Below are positions 11,843 through 27,058 of a stretch of 43,227 nucleotides of DNA, in pieces. The DNA is taken from contig SBGO01000067.1 in assembly GCA_006226565.1 (NCBI GenBank), positions 1 through 43,227 on the forward strand. Reading direction: 5' to 3'. This stretch comes from Deltaproteobacteria bacterium. Lineage in GTDB: Bacteria; Myxococcota_A; UBA9042; PHBI01. Numbering within the stretch: the first letter of the stretch is position 1; the number at the start of each line of letters is the position of its first letter. Under the pieces are notes generated by a model that did not search any database, was not told the DNA's origin, and was given only the letters and a program-made list of their open reading frames with translations. Position numbers and translations under genes: made by a program.

Positions 11843-13708
11843 TCAGGTCGGGTCGGTCTCGGGCGCGTCGCTGGGAAGCGGCGGGGCCGGGCTCGCGGCC
11901 TCGACCGGGATCGCAGCCTCGGCCGGGCTCGCGGCCTCGGCCGGCCGCGCGGCGACCGGGCGCCGGATGAGGCGTGGCAGCAGCATCAGCAGGCTCCCCA
12001 CGAGCACGAAGGTGATGAAGAGCGTGGTGGGGCGACCGTTCGGGAGATCCTCGACGAGCACCTTGAGGCCGGCGTAGCTAAGCGTCGCGTAGGCGGCCCA
12101 GAGAAGCTCGGGCCGCTGTCGCGAGCGGCCGAGGAAGGCGAGCCCCCAGATGAGGATCGTCAGCGCGCCGGTGCGGGTCGCGGCGAGGGCGCCGGCGTCG
12201 GGATCGGGCGTGCCGACCCGGGCCACGAACGGCGCGATCACCAGGACCGCCGCGGCGGCGAGGCCCCAGGCGGCGATGACGAGCGCCGCGGCGCCGGGAC
12301 CGGTCCACGGCCAGGACGTGCGCTCGTCCCCGGCGCGCCAGCGGAGGATGAGGTAGGTGCTGGCGGCGGCGGCGACGACGAGCAGCGCGCGCCAGGCGAT
12401 CGGGTGCCAGTCGAGGCCGCTGCGCGCGCCGAGCCCGACGACCACGGCGTGGATCAGACCCGAGGTGGCGGCGGCGACGAGGAGCAGCCCGGCGGCGGTG
12501 AGGCGGAGCGCGGGGTTGTCGCTGTCACGGGTCAACCACGCGGCCGCGAGGGCCATGACCAGCCAGCTGACCTCGGCGACGACGGGCGGCACCACCCAGA
12601 GGAGCCCCTGGACCGCCAGGAGCGCGGCCACGCCGGCGTAGCAGCCGAGGTTGGTCGCGACGTCGCGCCGCCAGCGCCACGCCACCAGGGCGAAGCCGAC
12701 CACCGCGAGGCCGGTGGCGATGGCGCCCGGCACGACGAAGCCGGCGCCCTCCGCGGCGAGCACGCGTGGGGCGAGCTCGAGCGCGATGACCGCGCTCGTC
12801 GCGGCCTCGCCGACCTCGAAGAGGCCCATCTTCAGGCCCCTACCGAGGGCCAGCACGAGGATGGTCGCGAGCGACACGCCGGCCACCAGGAGCTGGAGCC
12901 CCACGAGCTGTGACGAGGTGAGGTTGAGCTGCTGGCGCTCGACGAAGAAGGCCAGCGTCGCCCCGAGCACCACCGTGTTCATCACGAGGGCCACGCTCCA
13001 GCGGAGGGGCACCCACCCCGAGTGGTAGCTGATGGCGAGCGCGCCGCCGGCGCTGGCGACCAGCACGGCGATGAACGGCCACGGCTCGAGGGTCTTGAAG
13101 ACGAGCCCGCCGGCGGTCATGAGGGCCGCCGTCGTCGCCACCCAGGCGAGGCCGCGGAGGTTCCGGCGCCAGGCCACCGTCAGCAGGCCGCCGCCGAAGA
13201 GGAGCGTGAGGAGCGCCGCGATGGGCACCGGGAGCGCCTCGAAGCGGGTGGTCGCCTCGAAGATGAGCGGGTTGGCGATGGCGGAGGCGGCGAAGCCGTA
13301 CCAGGTGGCGTCGGACAGGGCGCCGAGGCGCGCCGCCCGGCCGGTGAAGGCGACCCAGATGGCGGCGTAGGCGAGCCCCAGCGCGACGCCGAGGGTCCCG
13401 TCGAGGGTGCCGGACTCGGTCAGGGCGCGCAGCGCGAAGGCGCCACCGAGGATGACGCTGGTGCGGCCGAGGCGGACCGCGGCGCCGAGGTCCACCTGCG
13501 CCTCGCCGGCGGCGGGCTTCACCGCGTCCGCCGGCCGGGCGACCGGCGGGTCGTTCGCGGGGATCACCATCGGGGCCCGCTCCGCGGTCCGCCGAACGCT
13601 GAGCTCGCGCTCGAGCGCGGTGACGCGCGAGCCGAGCTGCGCGACCTCCGCCTCGAGCGCGCGCACGACGTCTTGGAGGGCTTCGGGAGGCGAGATGTTG
13701 GCGGCCAT
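11843..13708 (-). CDS. Large polytopic membrane protein, DUF2339-like
   Basis: A 621-residue protein has an N-terminal coiled coil (about residues 5-40, LQDVVRALEAEVAQLGSRV), a Pro/Ala linker, then some 15 or more hydrophobic helices up to about residue 580. The coiled coil plus a very helix-rich membrane body resembles DUF2339-type proteins of unknown function. The tail (about 583-621) is an Ala/Pro/Glu repeat of the PAEAASPAEAA kind. I start at ATG 13708, which has AGGGGTG just upstream; a GTG at 13714 would sit on that box. It follows the NrfD gene by 49 bases and may be in the same transcript, so a role near a respiratory complex is possible. No catalytic residue is evident. Confidence 0.8.
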   Translation of the reverse strand: MAANISPPEALQDVVRALEAEVAQLGSRVTALERELSVRRTAERAPMVIPANDPPVARPADAVKPAAGEAQVDLGAAVRLGRTSVILGGAFALRALTESGTLDGTLGVALGLAYAAIWVAFTGRAARLGALSDATWYGFAASAIANPLIFEATTRFEALPVPIAALLTLLFGGGLLTVAWRRNLRGLAWVATTAALMTAGGLVFKTLEPWPFIAVLVASAGGALAISYHSGWVPLRWSVALVMNTVVLGATLAFFVERQQLNLTSSQLVGLQLLVAGVSLATILVLALGRGLKMGLFEVGEAATSAVIALELAPRVLAAEGAGFVVPGAIATGLAVVGFALVAWRWRRDVATNLGCYAGVAALLAVQGLLWVVPPVVAEVSWLVMALAAAWLTRDSDNPALRLTAAGLLLVAAATSGLIHAVVVGLGARSGLDWHPIAWRALLVVAAAASTYLILRWRAGDERTSWPWTGPGAAALVIAAWGLAAAAVLVIAPFVARVGTPDPDAGALAATRTGALTILIWGLAFLGRSRQRPELLWAAYATLSYAGLKVLVEDLPNGRPTTLFITFVLVGSLLMLLPRLIRRPVAARPAEAASPAEAAIPVEAASPAPPLPSDAPETDPT

Positions 13709-13757
13709 GGTCACCCCTGGATGGGTCGCGCGCGGACGCGCTCCGGCGATGATGGTG

Positions 13758-14981
13758 TCACTGCGCCCCGTCGGCGCTGGGGGTCTTCTTCATCCTGGCC
13801 AGTCGCCACCTCCCGAGCGCCGAGTCCGGCGGGAAGAGCGGGACGGTGCCGTCCACGAGCCGCAGCAGCAGGAACGGCACGGTGAAGACGACGGCGGCCA
13901 CGATGAGCCCCTCGCGGTCCCAGATCCCGGGGGTGTACTCGGTGTAGCCGCGGAAGCTCTTGGACATCAGCTGGCCGCCGATGACCACGTTCCAGCGCAT
14001 CGCCAGGACCTGCACGAGCAGCAGCACCGCGGACGAGAAGATGAGGAAGTTCGAGAGCTTCGCCTTGAGCGTGAAGAGGGCGTTGGCTCCCAGGAAGAGG
14101 AAGGGGATGAGCGAGGCGACCAGCAGCTGGAGGATGACGTAGGTGTAGAAGAGCTTGTCGCGGATGAGGATCTCGAGCGCCTCCCAGTCCTGGGTCTGCT
14201 CGTAGGCGATGGAGAGGACCTCCATGAGCTCGAGGGCGACGTCGATGATCATGAAGCCCCAGAGGAACTTCGCGAGGGTCTGCACGACGCCGCGGTCGAT
14301 CGGGACGCGGCGGAGCCAGGAGACGAAGTAGAAGAGGAAGAGGAGGACGGCGATCCCCGAGACGATGGCCGAGAGCAGGAAGATGATGAACATCAGCGGG
14401 GTCGACCACCACGGGTTCGCCTTGATGGACCCGAAGAGGAAGCCGACGTAGCCGTGGAGGAAGCAGGCGACGGGGACGCCGATGCCGGCGAGGATCTTGA
14501 CGACCTTGTGGTCGAAGGCGCGGGTGCGGTCGTCGACGGTGAGGTCGAAGAGCGCCAGGGCCCGGAAGATCCAGCCCTTGAAGCCGGTGCGGGTGGTGGC
14601 GAGGCGCACGAAGTCCTCGCGGAGGGCGAACCACACCTCGAGCACGACGATGATGAGGTACGTCAGGTAGACGATGCCGAAGCCCGCCATCGCCGAGGAC
14701 GAGCTCGGCGTGATCATGATGTTGAAGGCACGCGACGGGGTGCCGAGGTGCAGCAGGAGCGGCAGCGGGGCGAAGAGCAGGAAGACCAGCGAGGAGACCA
14801 GCGCGAAGCGCGCGATGGGGCGCAGGGACTCCCGGCCGAAGAGGTGGAAGAGCGACGAGACGATGAAGGCGCCCGCGACCAGCCCCGTGATGTACGGGTA
14901 GAGGACGATCATCACCGTCCAGGTGACGTGGATCTCGTTCGGGAAGACGTAGCCCGAGACCGCGACGAAGGTGTCGAGCAT
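13758..14981 (-). CDS. NrfD/PsrC-family quinol-interacting membrane subunit
   Basis: This 407-residue polytopic protein has about nine or ten transmembrane helices, no haem-ligand pattern, and the NrfD/PsrC family look. It starts NEIHVTWTVMIVLYPYITGLVAGAFIVSSLFHLFG and contains GTPSRAFNIM in the early loop and NPWWSTPLMFIIFLLSAIVSG in the centre. Family members exchange electrons between menaquinone/menaquinol and a periplasmic ferredoxin subunit. The ATG overlaps the ferredoxin stop as TGATG. With the upstream ferredoxin and nine-haem cytochrome it should form a membrane complex linking the quinone pool to periplasmic haems. No molybdopterin catalytic subunit is present, so the terminal reaction is undefined. 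Confidence 0.92.
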   Translation of the reverse strand: MLDTFVAVSGYVFPNEIHVTWTVMIVLYPYITGLVAGAFIVSSLFHLFGRESLRPIARFALVSSLVFLLFAPLPLLLHLGTPSRAFNIMITPSSSSAMAGFGIVYLTYLIIVVLEVWFALREDFVRLATTRTGFKGWIFRALALFDLTVDDRTRAFDHKVVKILAGIGVPVACFLHGYVGFLFGSIKANPWWSTPLMFIIFLLSAIVSGIAVLLFLFYFVSWLRRVPIDRGVVQTLAKFLWGFMIIDVALELMEVLSIAYEQTQDWEALEILIRDKLFYTYVILQLLVASLIPFLFLGANALFTLKAKLSNFLIFSSAVLLLVQVLAMRWNVVIGGQLMSKSFRGYTEYTPGIWDREGLIVAAVVFTVPFLLLRLVDGTVPLFPPDSALGRWRLARMKKTPSADGAQ

Positions 14982-15733
14982 CACAGCACCTCCTGGTCCA
15001 GACCCAGGTAGTAGCACTTCGGGTGGGTGCCGAGCTCGGGCTTGAGGACGCCGTGGCGACGGGTCTCGAGCTCGCGCCGGACCGGGTCGTTCGGGTCCTT
15101 GAGGTCGCCGCAGGCGCGGGCGCCGACCGGGCAGGCGGCGACGCAGGCGGGGGCCTGGCCGCGCGTGAGGCGGTGGAGGCAGAGGGTGCACTTGTCGGCG
15201 GTGCCGACGGGGTTCATGAAGCGGCAGCCGTACGGGCAGGCCTGGATGCAGTAGCCGCAGCCGATGCAGTAGCTCTTGTCGACCAGGACCACGCCGTCCT
15301 TGGTCTCGTAGGAGGCGCCGACGGGGCACACCTGGACGCACGGGGACGAGGTGCAGTGGTTGCAGATCTTGGGGACGAAGAAGCTCTTGGCCACGCGCTC
15401 CGGGGGGACGTCCGGGTCCGAGGCGAAGCCGTTCAGGGCGCCGTCGGGGGAGTCGACGAGCACCTCGCCGTCGTCGAGGAAGGTGTAGCGCTCGACCCAG
15501 GTGCGGAAGAAGCCGTCCGGGACGGCGTTCTCGGCCTTGCAGGCGCGCACGCACGCCCCGCAGCCGATGCACTTGGTGAGGTCCACGACGTAGGCCCAGT
15601 AGTGGTCGCCGGGGACGTAGGTGCTCGCGAGCGCCTCGCCCGGCTCGAACAGGACCATCGCGCCGGCCGCGCCGAAGCACGCGTGGAGGAAGCTGCGCCG
15701 CGAGACGGTCTCGGGGGTCTTGCCGTCGCTCAT
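14981..15733 (-). CDS. Tat-exported four-cluster ferredoxin subunit (PsrB/NrfC type)
   Basis: This 250-residue electron-transfer protein starts with a twin-arginine signal (SRRSFLHACFGAAGAMVLF, residues 11-29), so it folds before export. Sixteen Cys in four clusters follow the standard pattern for four [4Fe-4S] centres: CIGCGACVRACK, CNHCTSSPCVQVCP, CIGCGYCIQACP and CTLCLHRLTRGQAPACVAAC. It should relay electrons between the NrfD membrane subunit and the multihaem cytochrome. It overlaps the cytochrome stop by four bases (ATGA) and the NrfD start by one, so the three are translationally coupled. The missing partner compared with Psr or Phs complexes is the molybdenum enzyme. Confidence 0.95.
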   Translation of the reverse strand: MSDGKTPETVSRRSFLHACFGAAGAMVLFEPGEALASTYVPGDHYWAYVVDLTKCIGCGACVRACKAENAVPDGFFRTWVERYTFLDDGEVLVDSPDGALNGFASDPDVPPERVAKSFFVPKICNHCTSSPCVQVCPVGASYETKDGVVLVDKSYCIGCGYCIQACPYGCRFMNPVGTADKCTLCLHRLTRGQAPACVAACPVGARACGDLKDPNDPVRRELETRRHGVLKPELGTHPKCYYLGLDQEVL

Positions 15734-16851
15734 GGGGTCACTCCCGGGTCGCTGGGGGGCGGGCTCTCCTCGGTGGGGGGCGGGCTCTCCTCGGTGGGGG
15801 GCGGGCCGTCCTCGGTGGGGACAGTGGGGGGAGCGGTGGGGGGCGGCGTCGGGGTGACGGCGCCGGGGGCGCTCGACGGCCGCAGGGCGTGGATGGCGCT
15901 CTCCATGTGGCAGTCCACGCAGCGCTTCTTCAGGTCGGCGTCATCGTCGGCCATCTCCTCGCGGTGCGCCTCGAAGGAGGCGATGAGCGGGACCGCGTCC
16001 TCGTCCTTGAAGGGGTGCTCGAGGTGGCAGAGCAAGCAGAACCTGGGGTTGGCGTTTTTGTGGATGCGGCCCGAGAACGGCGAGTCGGCGTGGAACACGT
16101 GGCAGGTCCGACACGCGAGGTCCTTGTGCCCCTTCGAGCCGACGTCTGCCACGAGCTCCTTGTGGCAGTCGCCGCAGCGGAAGGTCACGACGTGGCCGGC
16201 GGGGAGCTCGCGCTCCTCGACGGTCGGGTCGTGGTGGCAGTCGGAGCAGAGGTGGATCAGCGGGTGGATCCGCGCCTGACTCACGGGGCGCTCGAGGAAG
16301 AGCGGCTGGTGGGGATCGTGGCACGACTGGCAGGGCGTGTCGGGGACCTTCACGCCGACCTTGGTGAAATGTGCCGCGACGTCGATGGTCGGGAACAGCT
16401 TCGGCCGGGCGATGAGCTGCCGGTGGCACGCGAGGCAGTTGGCCTGGGCGAGCTTTCGGAAGAGTCGCCCTTCCTCCGGCGGCCGTTTGGCCGTGCGGGC
16501 GGCGACGTGCTCCCCGGCGGCGCCGTGACAGTCCTCGCAGGGGACGGCCACATGCGCGTCTCGCTCGTGGGCGGCAAATTGCTCGGCGTGGCACTCGGCG
16601 CAGGTCGCCTTGCCCTGGTGGATCGGGGCACGCGCGGCTTCCTCCGCGGGCGCCTGGGGGCGATGGTGCCCATCGCTGCCGAACCCCTCGGGAACGAGCA
16701 GCGCGCGGACGACGAGGCCGAGAATGACGGCGGCCCCTACGAGGGAGAACAAGCGTCGGGAATAGGCGAAGTCGCGGATTCCGGGGACACGCCGCCCCGG
16801 AGGTCCGTCCGAAGACAGACCACCGCCCTTCTCCACGCGTTTCGGTGCCAC
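15730..16851 (-). CDS. Membrane-anchored nine-haem cytochrome c
   Basis: A 373-residue protein has one N-terminal membrane anchor (about residues 34-53) and nine CXXCH haem motifs: CAECH, CEDCH, CLACH, CQSCH, CSDCH, CGDCH, CRTCH, CLLCH and CVDCH. Scattered extra His residues could be distal ligands, as in bis-His NapC/NrfB-like cytochromes. The C-terminal 50 residues are Pro/Thr/Glu-rich with a 7-residue tandem repeat. I start at GTG 16851, preceded by GGAGG at 5-base spacing; a GTG at 16896 would add 15 residues but has no ribosome binding site. It leads the coupled cytochrome-ferredoxin-NrfD set and would be the periplasmic electron hub. Confidence 0.93.
   Translation of the reverse strand: MAPKRVEKGGGLSSDGPPGRRVPGIRDFAYSRRLFSLVGAAVILGLVVRALLVPEGFGSDGHHRPQAPAEEAARAPIHQGKATCAECHAEQFAAHERDAHVAVPCEDCHGAAGEHVAARTAKRPPEEGRLFRKLAQANCLACHRQLIARPKLFPTIDVAAHFTKVGVKVPDTPCQSCHDPHQPLFLERPVSQARIHPLIHLCSDCHHDPTVEERELPAGHVVTFRCGDCHKELVADVGSKGHKDLACRTCHVFHADSPFSGRIHKNANPRFCLLCHLEHPFKDEDAVPLIASFEAHREEMADDDADLKKRCVDCHMESAIHALRPSSAPGAVTPTPPPTAPPTVPTEDGPPPTEESPPPTEESPPPSDPGVTP
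15754..15816 (-). repeat. Three 21-bp tandem repeats in the cytochrome gene
   Basis: Three head-to-tail 21-bp units (15754-15774, 15775-15795, 15796-15816; the last differs at two bases) encode a TEESPPP-type heptad near the C-terminus of the nine-haem cytochrome. The near-identity at DNA level implies recent expansion or ongoing slippage of a flexible tail. Confidence 0.92.
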
Positions 16852-17168
16852 GAGGACCTCCGGACGTGGGAGCACGATCGGCTCTGCACCGCGCACATCG
16901 GTGTGACCCGTTTCCCGCTTGCGGTGCCGAACTATGCTGCCGAGTCAACGCCCGTTCTTGTCCCTCGTCAAGCGAAGGGCAGCGAATCTTGTATATATTT
17001 CACAGCGCCTTGCTGCAATGCGGGGTTGAGCGTGTCGCGCAGGAACTGGCATATTGAGGTGGCGCAAAAAACGACCGAAGGGGCCCGCCTCTGGCCGGTC
17101 CCCTTCGATCCCGCATATCGCTATGATTCGACTGTACTATTTCCGATCCGCGCGGCGTCGGCGTCGAC
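16852..17168. other. Intergenic region before the cytochrome operon
   Basis: About 317 bases containing the terminator of the neighbouring secreted-protein gene (17066-17110) and the likely cytochrome-operon promoter. An unusually AT-rich patch, TTGTATATATTTCAC, lies near 16989-17003. TTGAC-like hexamers occur on the minus strand near 16943-16972, but no pair with correct spacing is convincing. No gene is seen here. Confidence 0.5.
17066..17110 (-). terminator. Intrinsic terminator of the secreted-protein gene
   Basis: Arms 17073-17083 and 17100-17110 pair over 11 bp with one G-U. On the minus strand the hairpin is followed by CG and six T (complement of 17066-17071). It lies about 60 bases past the stop at 17169 in the right orientation. 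Confidence 0.85.
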
Positions 17169-18545
17169 TCAATTCGTCGGCGTCCGAGGGCCGTCGTGTC
17201 CGGCCACGAAGCTCGGAAAGTACCACCAGCGAGTGATGTGCCACATCGTCTCGCTGTCATACCCACTCTCACGCTCGTAGTGGGCCCAGAAGTCGCGCCA
17301 CCAGCCCGGGGGCTCCATGTGGTCGCCCTCCCACTCGGTCGGCCGGCCGGTGTAGCCCTGGGTCACGAGGCTCCCGACGTAGTCGGCGTCCTTGTAGACG
17401 CGCTTGATCTGCGCCTGGATGTTCTTGACGTCGGTGCGCGAGATCACGCCGTTGCTGGTCGCCTTGTAGAACTGGACCGTCACGCGGACGGGGAAGCGCG
17501 GGTCGCGCTCGATCTTCAGCCCGTCCATCTCGACGAACGGCCCCTCGAGGGCGCCGTGCCCGATGACCGCGTTCTCGACGTCGCTCCCGCCGCGGCTCTC
17601 GTCGACCCCGCCGCCGGCCCCGAGCCCCGCGGCCATCTTGGCGGTCGGCGCCAGCGAGCGGCGCCACGTGCGGTGCTTCAGCGGCACCTGGATGAGCATG
17701 ACCATGTTGAGCCCCTGCTCGCCACCGGCGGCCGGGAGCGCCGCGCCGGGCGTCGCGTCGCCGCCCTGGGCGACGAAGTCCGACTCGCGGGTGCCGGTGA
17801 GGCTGGCCTTCTGCCCGCCGGCGTTGAAGAAGAGGCGCTGGCCCCAGGCGCCGCCCGCGTCGAAGCCGTCGCGGGCGTTGTCGATGATGGTGACGCTCGT
17901 GCCCTCGCGGGTGGCGAGGATCGTGAGGACGGCCGGGTTCTTGCGGCCGGACTGGTAGTTGAAGACGACCGGGTTGAAGGTCGCGGTGCCGCCCTGGGGG
18001 ATCGGGAGGTAGGCGCCCTGGGCCGACACGAGCACGTGCGAGTCGCGCTTCTCGGCCAGGAGCGAGGTGCCCTCGCCCGGCCACGACGCGGGGTCGTGGA
18101 GGTAGCTGCGGAGGTCGCCGAGGAAGTCGCGGAGGCTCACGGGGCGCAGCGGCTCGCCCTTCTCGTTGCCGACGAGGAGGGTGATCTTGTCCATCGGGAC
18201 GTCGCCGGTCTTGTCCGAGAAGTTCGGGTAGCGGATGACCGGCATCAGGTAGGTCTGGACGCGCTGATGCTTGCCGTAGGTGCGCTGGACCTGGATGGTC
18301 ACGTCGCTGATGTTCGGGCCGACCGCGGAGCCGTAGTAGCGGCCGGTGTCCTCCCAGGCGACGTTGACGAGGTCGAGCCCGCGCACCGCGGTGAAGCTGA
18401 GGGCGCGCTCGTCGTCGACCATGTTCGCCACGCGCTCGCAGACGGTGCGGTAGCTGGGGGCCGCGAGGGCTGGCGAGCCGCTCACGACGAGCAGCGCGGT
18501 GAGGGTGGCGGTCACGGCGCGGCGGGAGCCAGATGGGGGCTGCAT
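17169..18545 (-). CDS. Secreted protein of unknown function
   Basis: A 458-residue protein has a classical signal peptide (RRAVTATLTALLVVSGSPAL, cleaved about residue 28 after ALA). The start at 18545 has GGAGG about seven bases upstream. The mature protein mixes beta-rich segments with a Gly-rich stretch near residues 305-325 (GLGAGGGVDESRGGSDVE). It ends in a Trp- and His-rich part (GWWRDFWAHYERESGYDSE, MWHITRWWYFPSF). I recognise no domain and no catalytic triad. It has only two Cys, including one just after the signal peptide, and no lipobox or membrane anchor, so it is probably periplasmic or released. A terminator follows it, and a hairpin separates it from the giant surface protein gene upstream. 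Confidence 0.85.
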   Translation of the reverse strand: MQPPSGSRRAVTATLTALLVVSGSPALAAPSYRTVCERVANMVDDERALSFTAVRGLDLVNVAWEDTGRYYGSAVGPNISDVTIQVQRTYGKHQRVQTYLMPVIRYPNFSDKTGDVPMDKITLLVGNEKGEPLRPVSLRDFLGDLRSYLHDPASWPGEGTSLLAEKRDSHVLVSAQGAYLPIPQGGTATFNPVVFNYQSGRKNPAVLTILATREGTSVTIIDNARDGFDAGGAWGQRLFFNAGGQKASLTGTRESDFVAQGGDATPGAALPAAGGEQGLNMVMLIQVPLKHRTWRRSLAPTAKMAAGLGAGGGVDESRGGSDVENAVIGHGALEGPFVEMDGLKIERDPRFPVRVTVQFYKATSNGVISRTDVKNIQAQIKRVYKDADYVGSLVTQGYTGRPTEWEGDHMEPPGWWRDFWAHYERESGYDSETMWHITRWWYFPSFVAGHDGPRTPTN

Positions 18546-18622
18546 GGGGGAACCTCCGTGGGGGACGTCGCCTAGCTACGCGCCACCCGCGGTTTGGTTC
18601 TCACGTCGCGCAGATACGACGA

Positions 18623-18651
18623 GGGCCCGCGCCGAAGCACGGCGCGGGCCC
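18623..18651 (-). terminator. Hairpin after the giant surface protein gene
   Basis: A perfect 12-bp GC stem (18623-18634 with 18640-18651, loop AAGCA) lies 21 bases beyond the stop of the giant gene. No T-tract follows, so its terminator role is inferred from position and stem strength. Confidence 0.6.
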
Positions 18652-18671
18652 CCGGAGTCATGAGCCTCGGC

Positions 18672-26252
<7,581 letters not shown>

Positions 26253-26668
26253 AATTTTCCCCGGGGACATTTGCGGGATTGGCTGACCGGTGTGGAGAGA
26301 AGACTAGCGCGTTTTGAGGCCCATCGAGATGAAAAACGTGGCCTCGCTGCGGCGCCCGCGGAATGGCCGCGCCTTCGACCGTGTTGCCGCGCGCCCTTCG
26401 GCCCTCGGCCCGGTAACCCGCGCGGCCGCGACGCCATCGTGCGGGTCCGTGGCGCGGTCGCCCGCTCGTGGGGTGAGACAGAATGTTGCTGCACCCGGGA
26501 CAGGCGGTGGCGGGATTCGCATCTCCCCTGAGGTCGCGTCGCCGGTCGGTCGGGCCTCCCGACGCGCCATTTCGTTGCCACTGGCGACGCCGGGGCCACC
26601 GGCGCGAGAGGAGGAGGAGGTGCGGACCGCCGCTTCCGTGATGGGTCCGGGCCGGCTACAACGAGGGC
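26253..26668. other. Divergent intergenic region
   Basis: About 416 bases between the starts of the giant surface protein (minus) and the GspG-like lipoprotein (plus), so promoters in both directions are expected. A short AT-rich stretch, AAAATTAT, just precedes the giant gene. I see no convincing promoter hexamers, operator palindrome or RNA gene. The open frames in it are GC-driven. Confidence 0.5.
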
Positions 26669-27046
26669 ATGGCTCGTACACTCTCGCTCATCGCGATGTG
26701 CTCGCTCGCGCTCCTCGGGGGCTGCAAGGACGACGCGCCGGAGGCGCCGGCGGTGGCCGTCGTGACGCCGGCGGGGGACCGGGCGGCGGACGCCGAGGTG
26801 CGGCTGGGGCGGGTCGCGGACGCGCTGGACACCTACCTGAAGCAGCACATGGCGTACCCCGACCTGCTCGAGGTGCTCATTCGCGACGACCTGGCGCGCC
26901 CCGCCGACTTCGACGACCCCTGGGGACACCGCATCGACTACACCCGGAAGGCCGCCCAGGCCTACCGGCTGTGCTCGCGCGGCCCCGACAACCTGCCGAA
27001 GACCGAGGACGACGTGTGCCTGCCCGGAGCGCCGGGCAAGCGCTGA
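26669..27046 (+). CDS. Lipoprotein with a GspG/pseudopilin-like C-terminal domain
   Basis: A 125-residue lipoprotein (signal MARTLSLIAMCSLALLGG, Cys19). Its mature part matches the end of type II secretion major pseudopilins (T2SG domain). A helix (VRLGRVADALDTYLKQHMAYP, residues 44-64) precedes LLEVLIRDD, then FDDPWGHRIDY (81-91), YRLCSRGPDN (99-108) and KTEDDV (111-116). The last four equal the DPWG.xY, S.G.D and GTEDDI calcium-loop landmarks of GspG. The hydrophobic pilin helix and prepilin cleavage site are replaced by a lipoprotein signal, so it is not an assembling pseudopilin. No secretion genes are nearby. Possible roles are interaction with a secretion machine or an unrelated structural use of the fold. 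Confidence 0.85.
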   Translation: MARTLSLIAMCSLALLGGCKDDAPEAPAVAVVTPAGDRAADAEVRLGRVADALDTYLKQHMAYPDLLEVLIRDDLARPADFDDPWGHRIDYTRKAAQAYRLCSRGPDNLPKTEDDVCLPGAPGKR

Positions 27047-27058
27047 GCGTCGACGGCC

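Noticed and set aside
16897-17168. AT-rich patch TTGTATATATTTCAC considered as a promoter or replication-origin element
   Set aside because: No -35/-10 pair with proper spacing, no DnaA-box cluster and no rep gene were seen, so it is only mentioned as part of the intergenic region.
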